64,000 bases of DNA from Acidaminococcus intestini DSM 21505 (lineage in GTDB: Bacteria; Bacillota; Negativicutes; Acidaminococcales; Acidaminococcaceae): NCBI RefSeq assembly GCF_000425045.1, contig NZ_KE384298.1:67933-131932 (forward strand). Direction: 5' to 3'. The notes beneath the pieces were generated by a model. The model made no database searches. It worked only from the letters and a program-made list of their open reading frames with translations, and was not told the origin of the DNA. A program made the position numbers and the translations under genes. This document shows positions 1 through 8,074 of the stretch, piece by piece (position 1 is the first letter of the stretch; each line of letters begins with the position of its first letter).

Positions 1-593
1 GCTTTCAGCATGGCAAGACCGGCAGCAGAGGACTTTTCCGGATGGAACTGGAAGCCCTGGACGTTGCCGCGGCCTACGGCAGCGACAAGTTCTGTACCAT
101 AATCGGTGGTTGCCGTGATGATATTTCGGTCACAAGGGTCCGCGGCAAAGCTATGGACAAAATAGACCATTTTTCCTTTGGCATCCTTTAGCAAAGGTGA
201 CGGCCGGGTTATAGTAAGCTCGTTCCACCCCATATGAGGAATCTTATAGGGCGTGCGGATGAGGCGCACCCGCCCCTTAAAGATGCCAAGACCTTTGACA
301 CCGGGTGTCTCCTCGCTGCCTTCAAAAAGGAGCTGGAGTCCCACGCAGATGCCAAGAAAAGGGGTCCCCTTTTCAACGATGCGAAAAATGGCATCTTCAA
401 GGCCTGACGCGGCAAGATGGTCCATGCAGTCCCCAAAGGCGCCGACGCCTGGCAGGATGACCCGCGGTGCTTCAAGAATGGTTTTTTCGTCATTGGTGAT
501 GATGGGGTCAGCGCCAATCTTTTTCAGTCCGTAATAGACGCTGTGCAGGTTGCCCCGACCATAGTCGATGATTGCAATGGAATGATTGTTCAT
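1..593 (-). CDS. hisH: Imidazole glycerol phosphate synthase glutaminase subunit HisH (3' end outside window)
   Basis: The glutaminase subunit of IGP synthase releases ammonia from glutamine for HisF in histidine synthesis. The frame starts at ATG 593 after an AAAGGA site and stays open to the window edge (197 codons). The class I amidotransferase triad is visible: the nucleophile Cys in GICVGLQLLFEGSEE near residue 83, and His and Glu in FHPEKSSA near the cut end. It follows hisB by 35 bp as the last visible gene of the his operon; hisA, hisF and hisI would be expected beyond position 1. Identity is firm. Confidence 0.95.
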   Translation of the reverse strand, partial: MNNHSIAIIDYGRGNLHSVYYGLKKIGADPIITNDEKTILEAPRVILPGVGAFGDCMDHLAASGLEDAIFRIVEKGTPFLGICVGLQLLFEGSEETPGVKGLGIFKGRVRLIRTPYKIPHMGWNELTITRPSPLLKDAKGKMVYFVHSFAADPCDRNIITATTDYGTELVAAVGRGNVQGFQFHPEKSSAAGLAMLK

Positions 594-628
594 GGGAATC
601 CTTTCCCACGGCTAGATTCAGCCGCGTC

Positions 629-1219
629 TTACAGGGCGCCCTTGCTGCTCATGATGCCATGGACCCGCGGATCGATGGCAACAGCTTCGGAAAGGGCACG
701 GCCAAAACCTTTGAAGATGGCTTCAAGCATATGATGGGTATTGCGGCCGTAAGGGACATTGATATGCAGGGTCATCCCGCTTTGGACAGAAAGGGCGCGA
801 AAAAAATCTTCCCCCATTTCCGTATCAAAAAGACCAAGGCTGACACGGGGTATATCGGCATGCCACACAAGATAGGAGCGTCCGCTGATATCAAGGATCA
901 CTTCGGCTAGGGCCTCATCCATGGGAAGGAGCATGCTTCCGTAGCGATGGATTCCCACCTTGTCACCCAAGGCTTTGCGCAGGGCCTCGCCCAACGTCAG
1001 GGCCACATCTTCCACCGTATGGTGACAGTCTACATCAAGGTCCCCGGTCGCCCGTACGGTCAGGTCAAAATGACCGTGAACGGCAAAAAGGGTCAGCATA
1101 TGGTTCAAGAAACCCACACCTGTATCGATATCAGCTTCCCCCGTGCCGTCAAGTTCCAAGGTCACTGTCACGTCAGTTTCCTTCGTCCGGCGATGGACAG
1201 TACTGTCTCTCATGATCAT
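629..1219 (-). CDS. hisB: Imidazoleglycerol-phosphate dehydratase HisB
   Basis: Dehydrates imidazoleglycerol phosphate to imidazole-acetol phosphate, the seventh step of histidine synthesis. At 196 aa it is the monofunctional form, without the fused phosphatase of enteric bacteria. Both metal-binding signatures of the family are present, DVDCHHTVEDVA and HHMLEAIFKG. The start ATG overlaps the hisC stop codon as ATGA, indicating translational coupling; a second ATG two codons later is an alternative start. Confidence 0.97.
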   Translation of the reverse strand: MIMRDSTVHRRTKETDVTVTLELDGTGEADIDTGVGFLNHMLTLFAVHGHFDLTVRATGDLDVDCHHTVEDVALTLGEALRKALGDKVGIHRYGSMLLPMDEALAEVILDISGRSYLVWHADIPRVSLGLFDTEMGEDFFRALSVQSGMTLHINVPYGRNTHHMLEAIFKGFGRALSEAVAIDPRVHGIMSSKGAL

Positions 1220-2370
1220 CCCTCCAGAATTTCCTTTACCGCTTCAATGATGCGGGCATTTTCTTCCAAGGTCCCCGTCGAAATCCGCAGGGCCCCAGGC
1301 AGCAGTGGATGCTGGGAATAATTTCGAACCAAGATCTTCCGGGCGAGGAGCCCCTCAAAAAGGGTCTTTCCGGCGGCTTTTGCCATGTTCTCCCTACCTT
1401 TGGCCCGGCTTTTGCTTTTTGCAAAAAGGACAGTGAGGGTCTCTTCCTTGGGCATGACAAGAAGGAAGTTCGTCCCTGACGGCAGGACCGTAAAGCCCAA
1501 GGTCCCAAGGTCTGATGCAAGGGCCTCACGGGCCTTGACGACAGCGGCCACCCGCTTTTTGAGGTAGTTTTTGGACTTTAGGAACGCAAGGGCGATGGCA
1601 AGGGTCAGCCGATTGACGTGATAGGGCAGGAGTACCTTGTGAAGGATTTTCATAACGGCCCTGCTCCCGGCGCCAAAGCCGATGCGCAGGCCTGCCAGGC
1701 CATAGGCCTTGGACAGGGTACGCAGGACGAGGAGATGATCGGTATCAGCCACAAGGGGGAGGGTCGAATTTTCCTCAGCATCCGCTCCCCCATTGGAAAA
1801 TTCAATGTAGGCTTCATCCATGACGACAAGGGCATCGACGCTGCGGATGATTTTTTCCATCATTTGCCGCGCATTATAGGTTCCCGTCGGATTATTGGGG
1901 TTATTGACGATGAGAACGTCAGGTTTTTCCTTTTTGCAAAACTTGATGACCGCATCGGCATCTACCTTAAACTCCTCATCCAAACGATACGGTACGGGCG
2001 TGCTGTCAGATAGGGTGATATACGTTTCGTACATGGAAAAGGACGGAGCGGGATAGGCAATCTTACGGCCCTTGCCGCCAAAAGCAAAACAGACTTTTTC
2101 CAACAGTTCACTGGAACCATTTCCCAGGCAGAACAGGTAAGGATCAAGACCATATTTCTTTCCAAGAAAAGCACACAGGTCTTCCCCGTGCATGGAGGGG
2201 TAGCGGTTCAACGCTTCCTTAAGGACAGCGTTCACCAGCTTTTTCTCCATTATCTTTCCCATCGGTTCATTGGTTTCGTTGGCATTTACGATAATATCGG
2301 CATCGGGGACCGTTTCCACAACATAATCCTCGATGCGGCTCAGGCACTCACGGCCCCTAATTTGGCTCAT
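1216..2370 (-). CDS. hisC: Histidinol-phosphate aminotransferase HisC
   Basis: PLP-dependent class II aminotransferase converting imidazole-acetol phosphate to histidinol phosphate with glutamate as donor. It has 384 aa, a little longer than the usual 350-370. The PLP lysine lies in RTLSKAYGLAGLRIG, and NNPNNPTGT plus the substrate-site stretch VMDEAYIEF are typical of the fold. It lies 15 bp after hisD and overlaps hisB by 4 bp. A basic insert near residues 310-330 (KSKSRAKGRENMAKA) accounts for the extra length and is not something I know from the family. Confidence 0.95.
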   Translation of the reverse strand: MSQIRGRECLSRIEDYVVETVPDADIIVNANETNEPMGKIMEKKLVNAVLKEALNRYPSMHGEDLCAFLGKKYGLDPYLFCLGNGSSELLEKVCFAFGGKGRKIAYPAPSFSMYETYITLSDSTPVPYRLDEEFKVDADAVIKFCKKEKPDVLIVNNPNNPTGTYNARQMMEKIIRSVDALVVMDEAYIEFSNGGADAEENSTLPLVADTDHLLVLRTLSKAYGLAGLRIGFGAGSRAVMKILHKVLLPYHVNRLTLAIALAFLKSKNYLKKRVAAVVKAREALASDLGTLGFTVLPSGTNFLLVMPKEETLTVLFAKSKSRAKGRENMAKAAGKTLFEGLLARKILVRNYSQHPLLPGALRISTGTLEENARIIEAVKEILEG

Positions 2371-2385
2371 CGGCTGCCTCCCTTC

Positions 2386-3732
2386 TTATAGTTCCCCTTT
2401 GCGGACGCGGATGGCATTGGCATGGGCTTTGAGGCCCTCTGCTTCTGCCATGGCAATGATATCATCCGCAGCCTCTTTGAGGGCCTCCCGCGTATAGGAA
2501 ATGAGGCTCGTTTTCTTCATGAACGTTTCCACATTGAGAACAGAATAAAATCGTGCCGTCCCGCCTGTCGGCAGGATGTGATTAGGACCGGCATAGTAGT
2601 CTCCCAGCGGTTCCGGTGAATAGGCTCCAAGGAAGATGGCGCCGGCATTGCGGATACGAGGCACAAGGGAGAAAGCGTTCTCTGTCATGATTTCCATGTG
2701 TTCCGGTGCCGAAAGATTTGCCATCTGAACGACTGTATCCATGTCCTTAGCCAGGATGATCTTGCCCGTCTGGGCAAGGCTCGTTTCCGCGATTTCCTTG
2801 CGCGGCAGGGCTTCAAGCTGCTCATCCACTTCCCTTGCTACGGCCCTAGCAAGGGGCTCATCGCAAGTGATGAGGATGGCACAGGCCAAGGGATCATGCT
2901 CGGCCTGGCTCAACAGATCGGCCGCCAGATACTTCGGATTGCCGGTTTGATCCGCGACAATCAGGATTTCACTGGGGCCTGCCAGCATATCGATATCGAC
3001 GTGACCATAAACAGCCTTTTTGGCAAGGGTTACAAAGATATTTCCCGGGCCCGTTATTTTTTCGACCTTGGGAATGGTCTCTGTCCCAAAAGCAAGGGCA
3101 GCCACGGCCTGTGCGCCGCCCATCTTATAGATTTCCGTGATTCCGATTTTCCGGGCCGTAGCAAGGACATAGGGATTCATCCGGCCGTCACGGCTGGCAG
3201 GCGCTGCCATCACGATGCGGGGCACACCGGCCACCATGGCAGGCACGGCATTCATAATGACGCTGGACGGGTACGCCGCCGTACCGCCCGGCACATAGAT
3301 GCCTACCGAATCAACAGGAGTCATCTTTTGGCCCAGGAAGGATCCATAGGCGCGGGGCGTCAGCCACGTCTTGGGAAGCTGTTCCTCATGAAACTTTCGT
3401 ACATTGCTGATAGCCCGGCTGATTGCTTCCATGGTCTTTGTATCGACAGCCTTTTCTGCTTCTTCAAACTCTTTTTCCGTCACAGCGATGGTGTCTTTAG
3501 TAAAGTCGCCGCCGTCAAGGAGCTTTGTATAGTAAAAGAGGCGCTCGTCCCCACCCTTGCGAATCTCACCGACAATGCGGTCCACGACCTGGGCGGCCGT
3601 CAGCTTTTGACCAAACATCTTTTCCGTCCCAGCCGCCACGCGGGGGGACAGTTCCACTTCATCAAAAGCTTTCTTTTTCAGGAGCCTACTGATTTCTTCT
3701 GCACTGCTCTTTCTTTCATCAAATATCTTCAT
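2386..3732 (-). CDS. hisD: Histidinol dehydrogenase HisD
   Basis: Zinc-dependent NAD enzyme that oxidises histidinol twice to histidine, the final pathway step. Length 448 aa is slightly above the common 430. Family signatures include the zinc ligand region SQAEHDP, GPGNIFVTLAKK, the GPSE stretch LAGPSEILIVAD and NHILPTGGTAR. Its ATG overlaps the hisG stop codon by 4 bp (ATGA), so the two are probably translationally coupled. Confidence 0.97.
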   Translation of the reverse strand: MKIFDERKSSAEEISRLLKKKAFDEVELSPRVAAGTEKMFGQKLTAAQVVDRIVGEIRKGGDERLFYYTKLLDGGDFTKDTIAVTEKEFEEAEKAVDTKTMEAISRAISNVRKFHEEQLPKTWLTPRAYGSFLGQKMTPVDSVGIYVPGGTAAYPSSVIMNAVPAMVAGVPRIVMAAPASRDGRMNPYVLATARKIGITEIYKMGGAQAVAALAFGTETIPKVEKITGPGNIFVTLAKKAVYGHVDIDMLAGPSEILIVADQTGNPKYLAADLLSQAEHDPLACAILITCDEPLARAVAREVDEQLEALPRKEIAETSLAQTGKIILAKDMDTVVQMANLSAPEHMEIMTENAFSLVPRIRNAGAIFLGAYSPEPLGDYYAGPNHILPTGGTARFYSVLNVETFMKKTSLISYTREALKEAADDIIAMAEAEGLKAHANAIRVRKGEL

Positions 3733-4376
3733 GCTTCTTCCTCCTTCAGCACGGCCTTCAAATCTTCAACGAGTTTCTTGATGCGTTCGTGCTGAAGTTT
3801 GAAACTGACCTTATTGGCAATGAGACGCGCCGAACTTTCATAAACCGTGGCGACTTCCTTGAGGTGATTTTCCCGGATGGTTGTCCCCGTTTCCACAATA
3901 TCGACAATGAGTTCACTAAGACCCACAATCGGGGCCAGTTCAATGGAACCATTGAGCTTGATAATCTCCATCTGCATCCCCTGCCGGTCAAAGAACTCGA
4001 CAGCACTGTGAGGGTATTTTGTCGCGACTCGCATATGGGTATAATCCATCATACGGGGCAGAACCTTTTCTTCCGGCACGGCCATCATGAGATGGCATTT
4101 GCCGTAGCCCATATCAAGCAGTTCATAGACGTCCCGTTCTTCTTCCTTGAGGACATCCTTTCCGATGATGCCGATGTCAGCTGCACCATATTCGACATAG
4201 ACCGGAAGGTCCATGGTCTTGACAATGATGAAGCGGACTTTTGTTTTTTCATTGGTAATGACAAGTTTCCGTGAATCCTCGACGACGTTGTCAGCATCGC
4301 AACCGACTTTGGCAAGGACCTTGACGGACCGATCAAAGAGTTTTCCCTTAGGAAGGGCAATGGTTAGGTATTCCAT
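3729..4376 (-). CDS. hisG: ATP phosphoribosyltransferase catalytic subunit, short form HisG
   Basis: Catalyses the first committed step of histidine synthesis, joining ATP and PRPP. At 215 aa this is the short form that lacks the C-terminal ACT-like regulatory domain and needs HisZ for activity and feedback control; hisZ lies immediately upstream, which fits. The N-terminal ALPKGKLFDRSVKVL and the ADIGIIGKDVL stretch are characteristic. The start follows a GGACC-rich leader 17 bp after hisZ and the gene overlaps hisD by 4 bp. Confidence 0.96.
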   Translation of the reverse strand: MEYLTIALPKGKLFDRSVKVLAKVGCDADNVVEDSRKLVITNEKTKVRFIIVKTMDLPVYVEYGAADIGIIGKDVLKEEERDVYELLDMGYGKCHLMMAVPEEKVLPRMMDYTHMRVATKYPHSAVEFFDRQGMQMEIIKLNGSIELAPIVGLSELIVDIVETGTTIRENHLKEVATVYESSARLIANKVSFKLQHERIKKLVEDLKAVLKEEEA

Positions 4377-4393
4377 AAAAAGGTCCTTCTTTC

Positions 4394-5566
4394 TTATTTG
4401 ACGTAGACGAGATTCAAGGCTTTCTGCTGCTTACAGCATGCCGCCGCTTCGCCTTTATCCATAGGACGGGTTGCCACCTTGACTTTCCGTCCCTTGCAGC
4501 GCAGGGTCATGGCCTTTATAATGGCCTTGGTTTCTCCCTTGGCACTAAAAGCGACATAATCGTCCCAAGCTTCCTTCCCCTGCAGGGCGCCTTCGCGGCG
4601 CAGGGCGAGGATGATGCGGTCTACACCAAGGGCAAAACCGGTTGCCGGCATGGCTTTGCCAAATCTTTCCATCATCGAATCGTAGCGTCCGCCGCCGCAG
4701 ATATTGAAGCCGATCTGGGGACCGTACGCTTCAAAGACCATGCCTGTATAATAGTCAAAGTTGCGGATAAGACTTAGATCAAAGACAATCTTATCTGTAA
4801 CACCGTAGGCTTCACACAGATGATAAATGGCAAGCAGATTATCCAGAGCTTCAAGGCTTCTGGGATGAGTGACCTTTGTTTTCAAGGCTTGAAGCAGGTC
4901 CGGACCGCCCTGTTGGTAAAGGAGTCCTTTGACCAGCTCCCGGACAGGTTCGTAGGAAATGACGGAAGCGGCCTTTTCAAGGGCCACTGCATTATGGGTC
5001 AGGATCATCTTTTTGAGGCGTTCCACTTGGGCATCAGAAAGTTCCGCGTCTTCAATCAAGCCTGCCAAAAAACCGCTGTGCCCTATACTGATGGTAAAAT
5101 GCGCAAGTCCCGCTGCCTTAAGGCTTTCCACGGCAAGGGCCAAGACCTCCGCGTCCGCTTCGGGTCCTTTTTCGCCAAAAAATTCAACCCCAGCCTGACG
5201 GAACTCGCATTGCCGCCCGGCTTGTGTCTCTTCGTGACGGAAAACATTGGCAATATAAAAAAGACGCTTGATGCCTTCGTCCTGCCGCATCCTTGTAACA
5301 ACCATCCGCGCCAGCGGCGTCGTCATTTCACTGCGGAGCATAAAAGTCCGATTGTCCCGCCCCAGAAATTTCATGCTTTCATCGGGAAGATCGGCCCCAC
5401 TCAGGGCAAAGGTATCAGCGTATTCAAAAGTCGGCGTCATCGCCTCATCATACCCCCAGGAAAGAAAATTCCGGGCGAGGCGGTTTTCCATTTCACGCTT
5501 CACTCGGGCCTCGCCAGGCAGGATATCTTTCGTTCCATAGGGAATCTGCAAAAAGCCAGTGGTCAT
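4394..5566 (-). CDS. hisZ: ATP phosphoribosyltransferase regulatory subunit HisZ
   Basis: A paralogue of the histidyl-tRNA synthetase catalytic core that acts as regulatory partner of short-form HisG. At 390 aa it contains class II synthetase-like motifs (motif 2 region RLFYIANVFRHEETQAGR, FDLSLIRNFDYYTGMVFEAY, GGGRYDSM) and lacks the anticodon-binding domain arrangement of a full HisRS. Its position next to short hisG supports HisZ over HisS. It begins 6 bp after the TrpR-like regulator gene. Confidence 0.93.
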   Translation of the reverse strand: MTTGFLQIPYGTKDILPGEARVKREMENRLARNFLSWGYDEAMTPTFEYADTFALSGADLPDESMKFLGRDNRTFMLRSEMTTPLARMVVTRMRQDEGIKRLFYIANVFRHEETQAGRQCEFRQAGVEFFGEKGPEADAEVLALAVESLKAAGLAHFTISIGHSGFLAGLIEDAELSDAQVERLKKMILTHNAVALEKAASVISYEPVRELVKGLLYQQGGPDLLQALKTKVTHPRSLEALDNLLAIYHLCEAYGVTDKIVFDLSLIRNFDYYTGMVFEAYGPQIGFNICGGGRYDSMMERFGKAMPATGFALGVDRIILALRREGALQGKEAWDDYVAFSAKGETKAIIKAMTLRCKGRKVKVATRPMDKGEAAACCKQQKALNLVYVK

Positions 5567-5572
5567 GCTAAT

Positions 5573-5869
5573 CTATTCTCCTTCTTCAAGGAGCATGGGA
5601 ATCACTTTTCGATATCCCCCGGCTCCATAATTTAAACAGCGGTTGACACGGGAAACCGTCGTACTGCTGGCGCCCGTATCGTTGACGATTTTGGCATAGT
5701 TTTCGCCGCGATGAAGACGCACCGCCACTTCCAGGCGCTGACTCAAGGCCTTCAATTCATTAGGCGTGCAGATATCCTCCAAAAAATCGAGACACATCCG
5801 GTCATTCTTCAAAAGTATAAAAGCGTGTGCCAGTCGATGAAGTTCCCTTTTGTTGAGACCTGCCTGCAT
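5573..5869 (-). CDS. YerC/YecD family TrpR-like repressor, first gene of the his operon
   Basis: A 98-aa all-helical DNA-binding protein of the TrpR superfamily. The stretches ALSQRLEVAVRLHRGENY and NDTGASSTTVSRVNRCL correspond to the YerC helix-turn-helix. I chose ATG 5869, 8 bp after AAAGGAG; an in-frame TTG at 5887 sits inside that ribosome-binding site. It heads the his operon, so autoregulation and repression of his genes in response to histidine is the natural inference; comparative-genomic work has proposed such a role for YerC-type proteins in Firmicutes. The effector has not been shown here. Confidence 0.88.
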   Translation of the reverse strand: MQAGLNKRELHRLAHAFILLKNDRMCLDFLEDICTPNELKALSQRLEVAVRLHRGENYAKIVNDTGASSTTVSRVNRCLNYGAGGYRKVIPMLLEEGE

Positions 5870-5916
5870 AATCGAGACTCCTTTCAAAACTACGAAAAAT
5901 ATAAAAGAAAAAGACT

Positions 5917-5954
5917 GCGTAAATTTAGTACGCTAATACATTAACACGTTAATG
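5917..5954 (-). promoter_or_regulatory. Putative his operon promoter/operator with inverted repeats
   Basis: Two dyads lie 48-85 bp upstream of the regulator start: CATTAAC-AC-GTTAATG (5939-5954, perfect 7-bp arms) and GCGTA-AATTTAG-TACGC (5917-5933, perfect 5-bp arms). On the minus strand weak promoter elements overlap them (TTGCCA at the far side, then 17 bp, then TAATGT). Dyad symmetry over a promoter next to a TrpR-like gene suggests the repressor's own operator. This is an inference from position and symmetry. Confidence 0.5.
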
Positions 5955-6062
5955 AAGTCATGGCAAGTCATTTTTTTGTTTTTACCCTTCTGCCTCCAGA
6001 CGCCCGCTATCAGTGTAAAATGTGATACAGGGTTCTCGTGTCCTTTCTGACAGTTCGAGGAG

Positions 6063-6102
6063 AAAAAAAGCTGCAAAGCCATGTTTTCCATGACTTCACA
6101 GC
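6063..6102 (-). terminator. Rho-independent terminator after metI
   Basis: On the minus strand GCTGTGAAGTCATG and CATGGCTTTGCAGC form an imperfect 14-bp stem with a GAAAA loop, followed by seven T residues. It lies 20 bp after the metI stop and closes the metNI transcript. Confidence 0.8.
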
Positions 6103-6121
6103 CAGATTGTTGCAGCGTACA

Positions 6122-6790
6122 TTACTGCATCTTTGTTTTGTTCAGTTTGGCGCTGATATAGTTCCCGACGGACTGGACGAGCTGAACCAGGGCAATGAGG
6201 ATGACGACCGTTGCCGCCATGGTATCTGCCTGGAAACGCTGATATCCGTAACGGATAGCAAGGTCACCTAGTCCACCGCCGCCCAAGGCACCGGCCATGG
6301 CAGAACTGCCGATGAGACTGATGATGGCAAGGGTCACGCCAAGGACGATGGCATGCATGGATTCTGGAAGGAGCACCTTCCAAATGATCTGGATGGGACT
6401 GGCTCCCATGGATTCGGCGGCCTCAATGACACCTGGATCGACTTCAAGGAGGGACGATTCAATGATGCGCGCAATAAAAGGCGTTGCCGAAATGGTGAGC
6501 GGCACAATGGCAGCCGTCGTCCCGATGGAAGATCCCACAATGATCCGCGTAAGGGGAATGATGGCCACCATGAGGATGATAAAGGGCGTCGAACGGGTGG
6601 CATTCACAACAGCCCCTAAGACGCGGTTGATGCCCTTGTTTTCCAGGATATGACCTTCCCGTGTGACGGTAAGGATGACGCCCAAAGGCATCCCGCAAAG
6701 GGTAGCAAGGGCCGCCGAAAGAAAGACCATATAACAAGTCTCTCCCAAAGATTTGATCAGCATCTGAATCATACTACTTGACATATCCAA
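6122..6790 (-). CDS. metI: Methionine ABC transporter permease MetI
   Basis: Inner-membrane permease of the D/L-methionine uptake system (MUT family). The 222-aa protein has the expected hydrophobic segments and the cytoplasmic coupling loop ESMGASPIQIIWKVLLPE that contacts the ATPase. It overlaps metN by 17 bp. The substrate-binding lipoprotein MetQ is not adjacent but lies at 29.1-29.9 kb under its own SAM-I riboswitch. Confidence 0.95.
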   Translation of the reverse strand: MDMSSSMIQMLIKSLGETCYMVFLSAALATLCGMPLGVILTVTREGHILENKGINRVLGAVVNATRSTPFIILMVAIIPLTRIIVGSSIGTTAAIVPLTISATPFIARIIESSLLEVDPGVIEAAESMGASPIQIIWKVLLPESMHAIVLGVTLAIISLIGSSAMAGALGGGGLGDLAIRYGYQRFQADTMAATVVILIALVQLVQSVGNYISAKLNKTKMQ

Positions 6791-7811
6791 TCACCTCAAT
6801 CTGCAACTTTTGCCCCTCAAGGTATGACAGGGCTTCCTTCAAATGGGCCTCATCTCCGTCCATGCCAATCAGGAGCGTTCCATAAGGCGTATCCTGGAGC
6901 GTTTCCACGTTGCCGGAAAGGATATTGACATCGATATCGTACTTTTTGATGAGGACCGTAATGACCGGTTCCCCGGCACTGTCACCAAGGAAATGCAAGC
7001 GCACAAGGGCCTTGTCACCGCTGGTATACTCCTTATGGAGGTCGAGCTTCTTTACCAGTTCCGGGACAATATCCGTCCGGGTACTTGCAACAAATTCCTT
7101 GGTCGTCGGATTCTTCGGATTCGTGAAGACTTCATAGAGGGGACCCTCTTCAATGATACGGCCGCCTTCAATGACCGCTACATGATCACAGATTTCTTTG
7201 ACGACGTTCATCTGGTGGGTGATCATGACAATCGTGATATGAAGCCGTTTATTGATGTCCCGCAAGAGTTCCAGAATAGATTCCGTCGTCTGGGGATCAA
7301 GGGCGCTTGTAGCTTCGTCACAAAGAAGCACCTTAGGATCGGAAGCAAGGGCGCGGGCAATACCGACGCGCTGTTTCTGGCCGCCCGACAGCTGGGAAGG
7401 ATAATGGTCGCGGCGGTCCGTAAGACCGACGAGATCCAAGAGAGGTTCCACTTTCTTTCTAATTTCATCCCTGCTTTTCCCCTGGATTTCCAAAGGAAAG
7501 GCAATATTGTCATAGACCGTCCGGCTGCTTAAAAGGTTAAAATGCTGGAAGATCATGCCGATTTCCTGACGGGCCTTGCGCAGTTCCATTTTGGACAGTT
7601 TAGTCATGTCCCTGCCGTCAACGATCACTTCGCCACTCGTTGGCTGCTCCAGCATATTGATGCAGCGAACCAAGGTACTTTTACCGGCGCCGGATAATCC
7701 GATGATTCCATAGATTTCTCCTTCCTCAATGGATAGGTTGATATCCTTTAAGGCTTCCAGGTCCCCGCCCTTTGCATGGTAAACCTTGCCGATATGTTTC
7801 AGTTCAATCAC
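6774..7811 (-). CDS. metN: Methionine ABC transporter ATP-binding protein MetN
   Basis: ATPase of the methionine importer. The start is GTG 7811, preceded by AAGGAGGGAG; the longer open frame upstream runs through the terminator of the riboswitch. The resulting 345 aa match the family length. Walker A (GLSGAGKST), the signature LSGGQKQRVGIARAL and Walker B (VLLCDEATSALD) are intact, and the C-terminal NIL/ACT-like domain from about residue 265 senses methionine in homologues. Expression is governed by the SAM-I riboswitch upstream. Confidence 0.96.
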   Translation of the reverse strand: MIELKHIGKVYHAKGGDLEALKDINLSIEEGEIYGIIGLSGAGKSTLVRCINMLEQPTSGEVIVDGRDMTKLSKMELRKARQEIGMIFQHFNLLSSRTVYDNIAFPLEIQGKSRDEIRKKVEPLLDLVGLTDRRDHYPSQLSGGQKQRVGIARALASDPKVLLCDEATSALDPQTTESILELLRDINKRLHITIVMITHQMNVVKEICDHVAVIEGGRIIEEGPLYEVFTNPKNPTTKEFVASTRTDIVPELVKKLDLHKEYTSGDKALVRLHFLGDSAGEPVITVLIKKYDIDVNILSGNVETLQDTPYGTLLIGMDGDEAHLKEALSYLEGQKLQIEVIGYVK

Positions 7812-7832
7812 AGCGACTCCCTCCTTATGAAT

Positions 7833-7862
7833 AAAAAATTCCTCTTCATCATTATGAAGAGG
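7833..7862 (-). terminator. Riboswitch expression-platform terminator of metNI
   Basis: Minus-strand CCTCTTCAT and ATGAAGAGG form a perfect 9-bp stem with a 4-nt loop followed by AATTTTTT. It sits between the SAM-I aptamer and the metN ribosome-binding site, so it is the conditional terminator of the riboswitch. Confidence 0.88.
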
Positions 7863-7870
7863 AATGGGTC

Positions 7871-7985
7871 GATTCATATTCGTCTTCATCTGCCAGGAAA
7901 ATCCTGTTGGACTTAGCACCGTTCACTTTCGTGTGGTTGCCGTAACATCATGGGGCCATTCCCTCCGTTACTCTTGATGAATAAT
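7871..7985 (-). promoter_or_regulatory. SAM-I (S-box) riboswitch controlling metNI
   Basis: Minus-strand hallmarks in order: ATCAAGAG near 7973, GGAGGGA, TGGCCC, ATGATGTTACGGCAACC, a short P3-type hairpin (ACACGAAAGTG), GGTGCTAAGTCC, AACAGG, and the 3' P1 strand ATGAAT pairing with ATTCAT at the 5' end. It is followed by a perfect terminator and then metN. SAM binding would favour termination and shut off methionine uptake. Confidence 0.95.
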
Positions 7986-7993
7986 TCCTTAAA

Positions 7994-8022
7994 ATCATAC
8001 CGGATTCATATTGTTTTGTCAA
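7994..8022 (-). promoter_or_regulatory. Sigma-A-type promoter of the metNI riboswitch transcript
   Basis: TTGACA and TATGAT are separated by exactly 17 bp on the minus strand, placing the transcription start a few bases before the SAM-I aptamer. Confidence 0.85.
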
Positions 8023-8074
8023 GGGTAGTTTTATCTCTGTGCACAGATTCCCCGTCCCTAAGACACAAAGCACC

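Noticed and set aside
2698..3795. 365-codon open frame on the plus strand opposite hisD
   Set aside because: Shadow of hisD, no ribosome-binding site or family motif.
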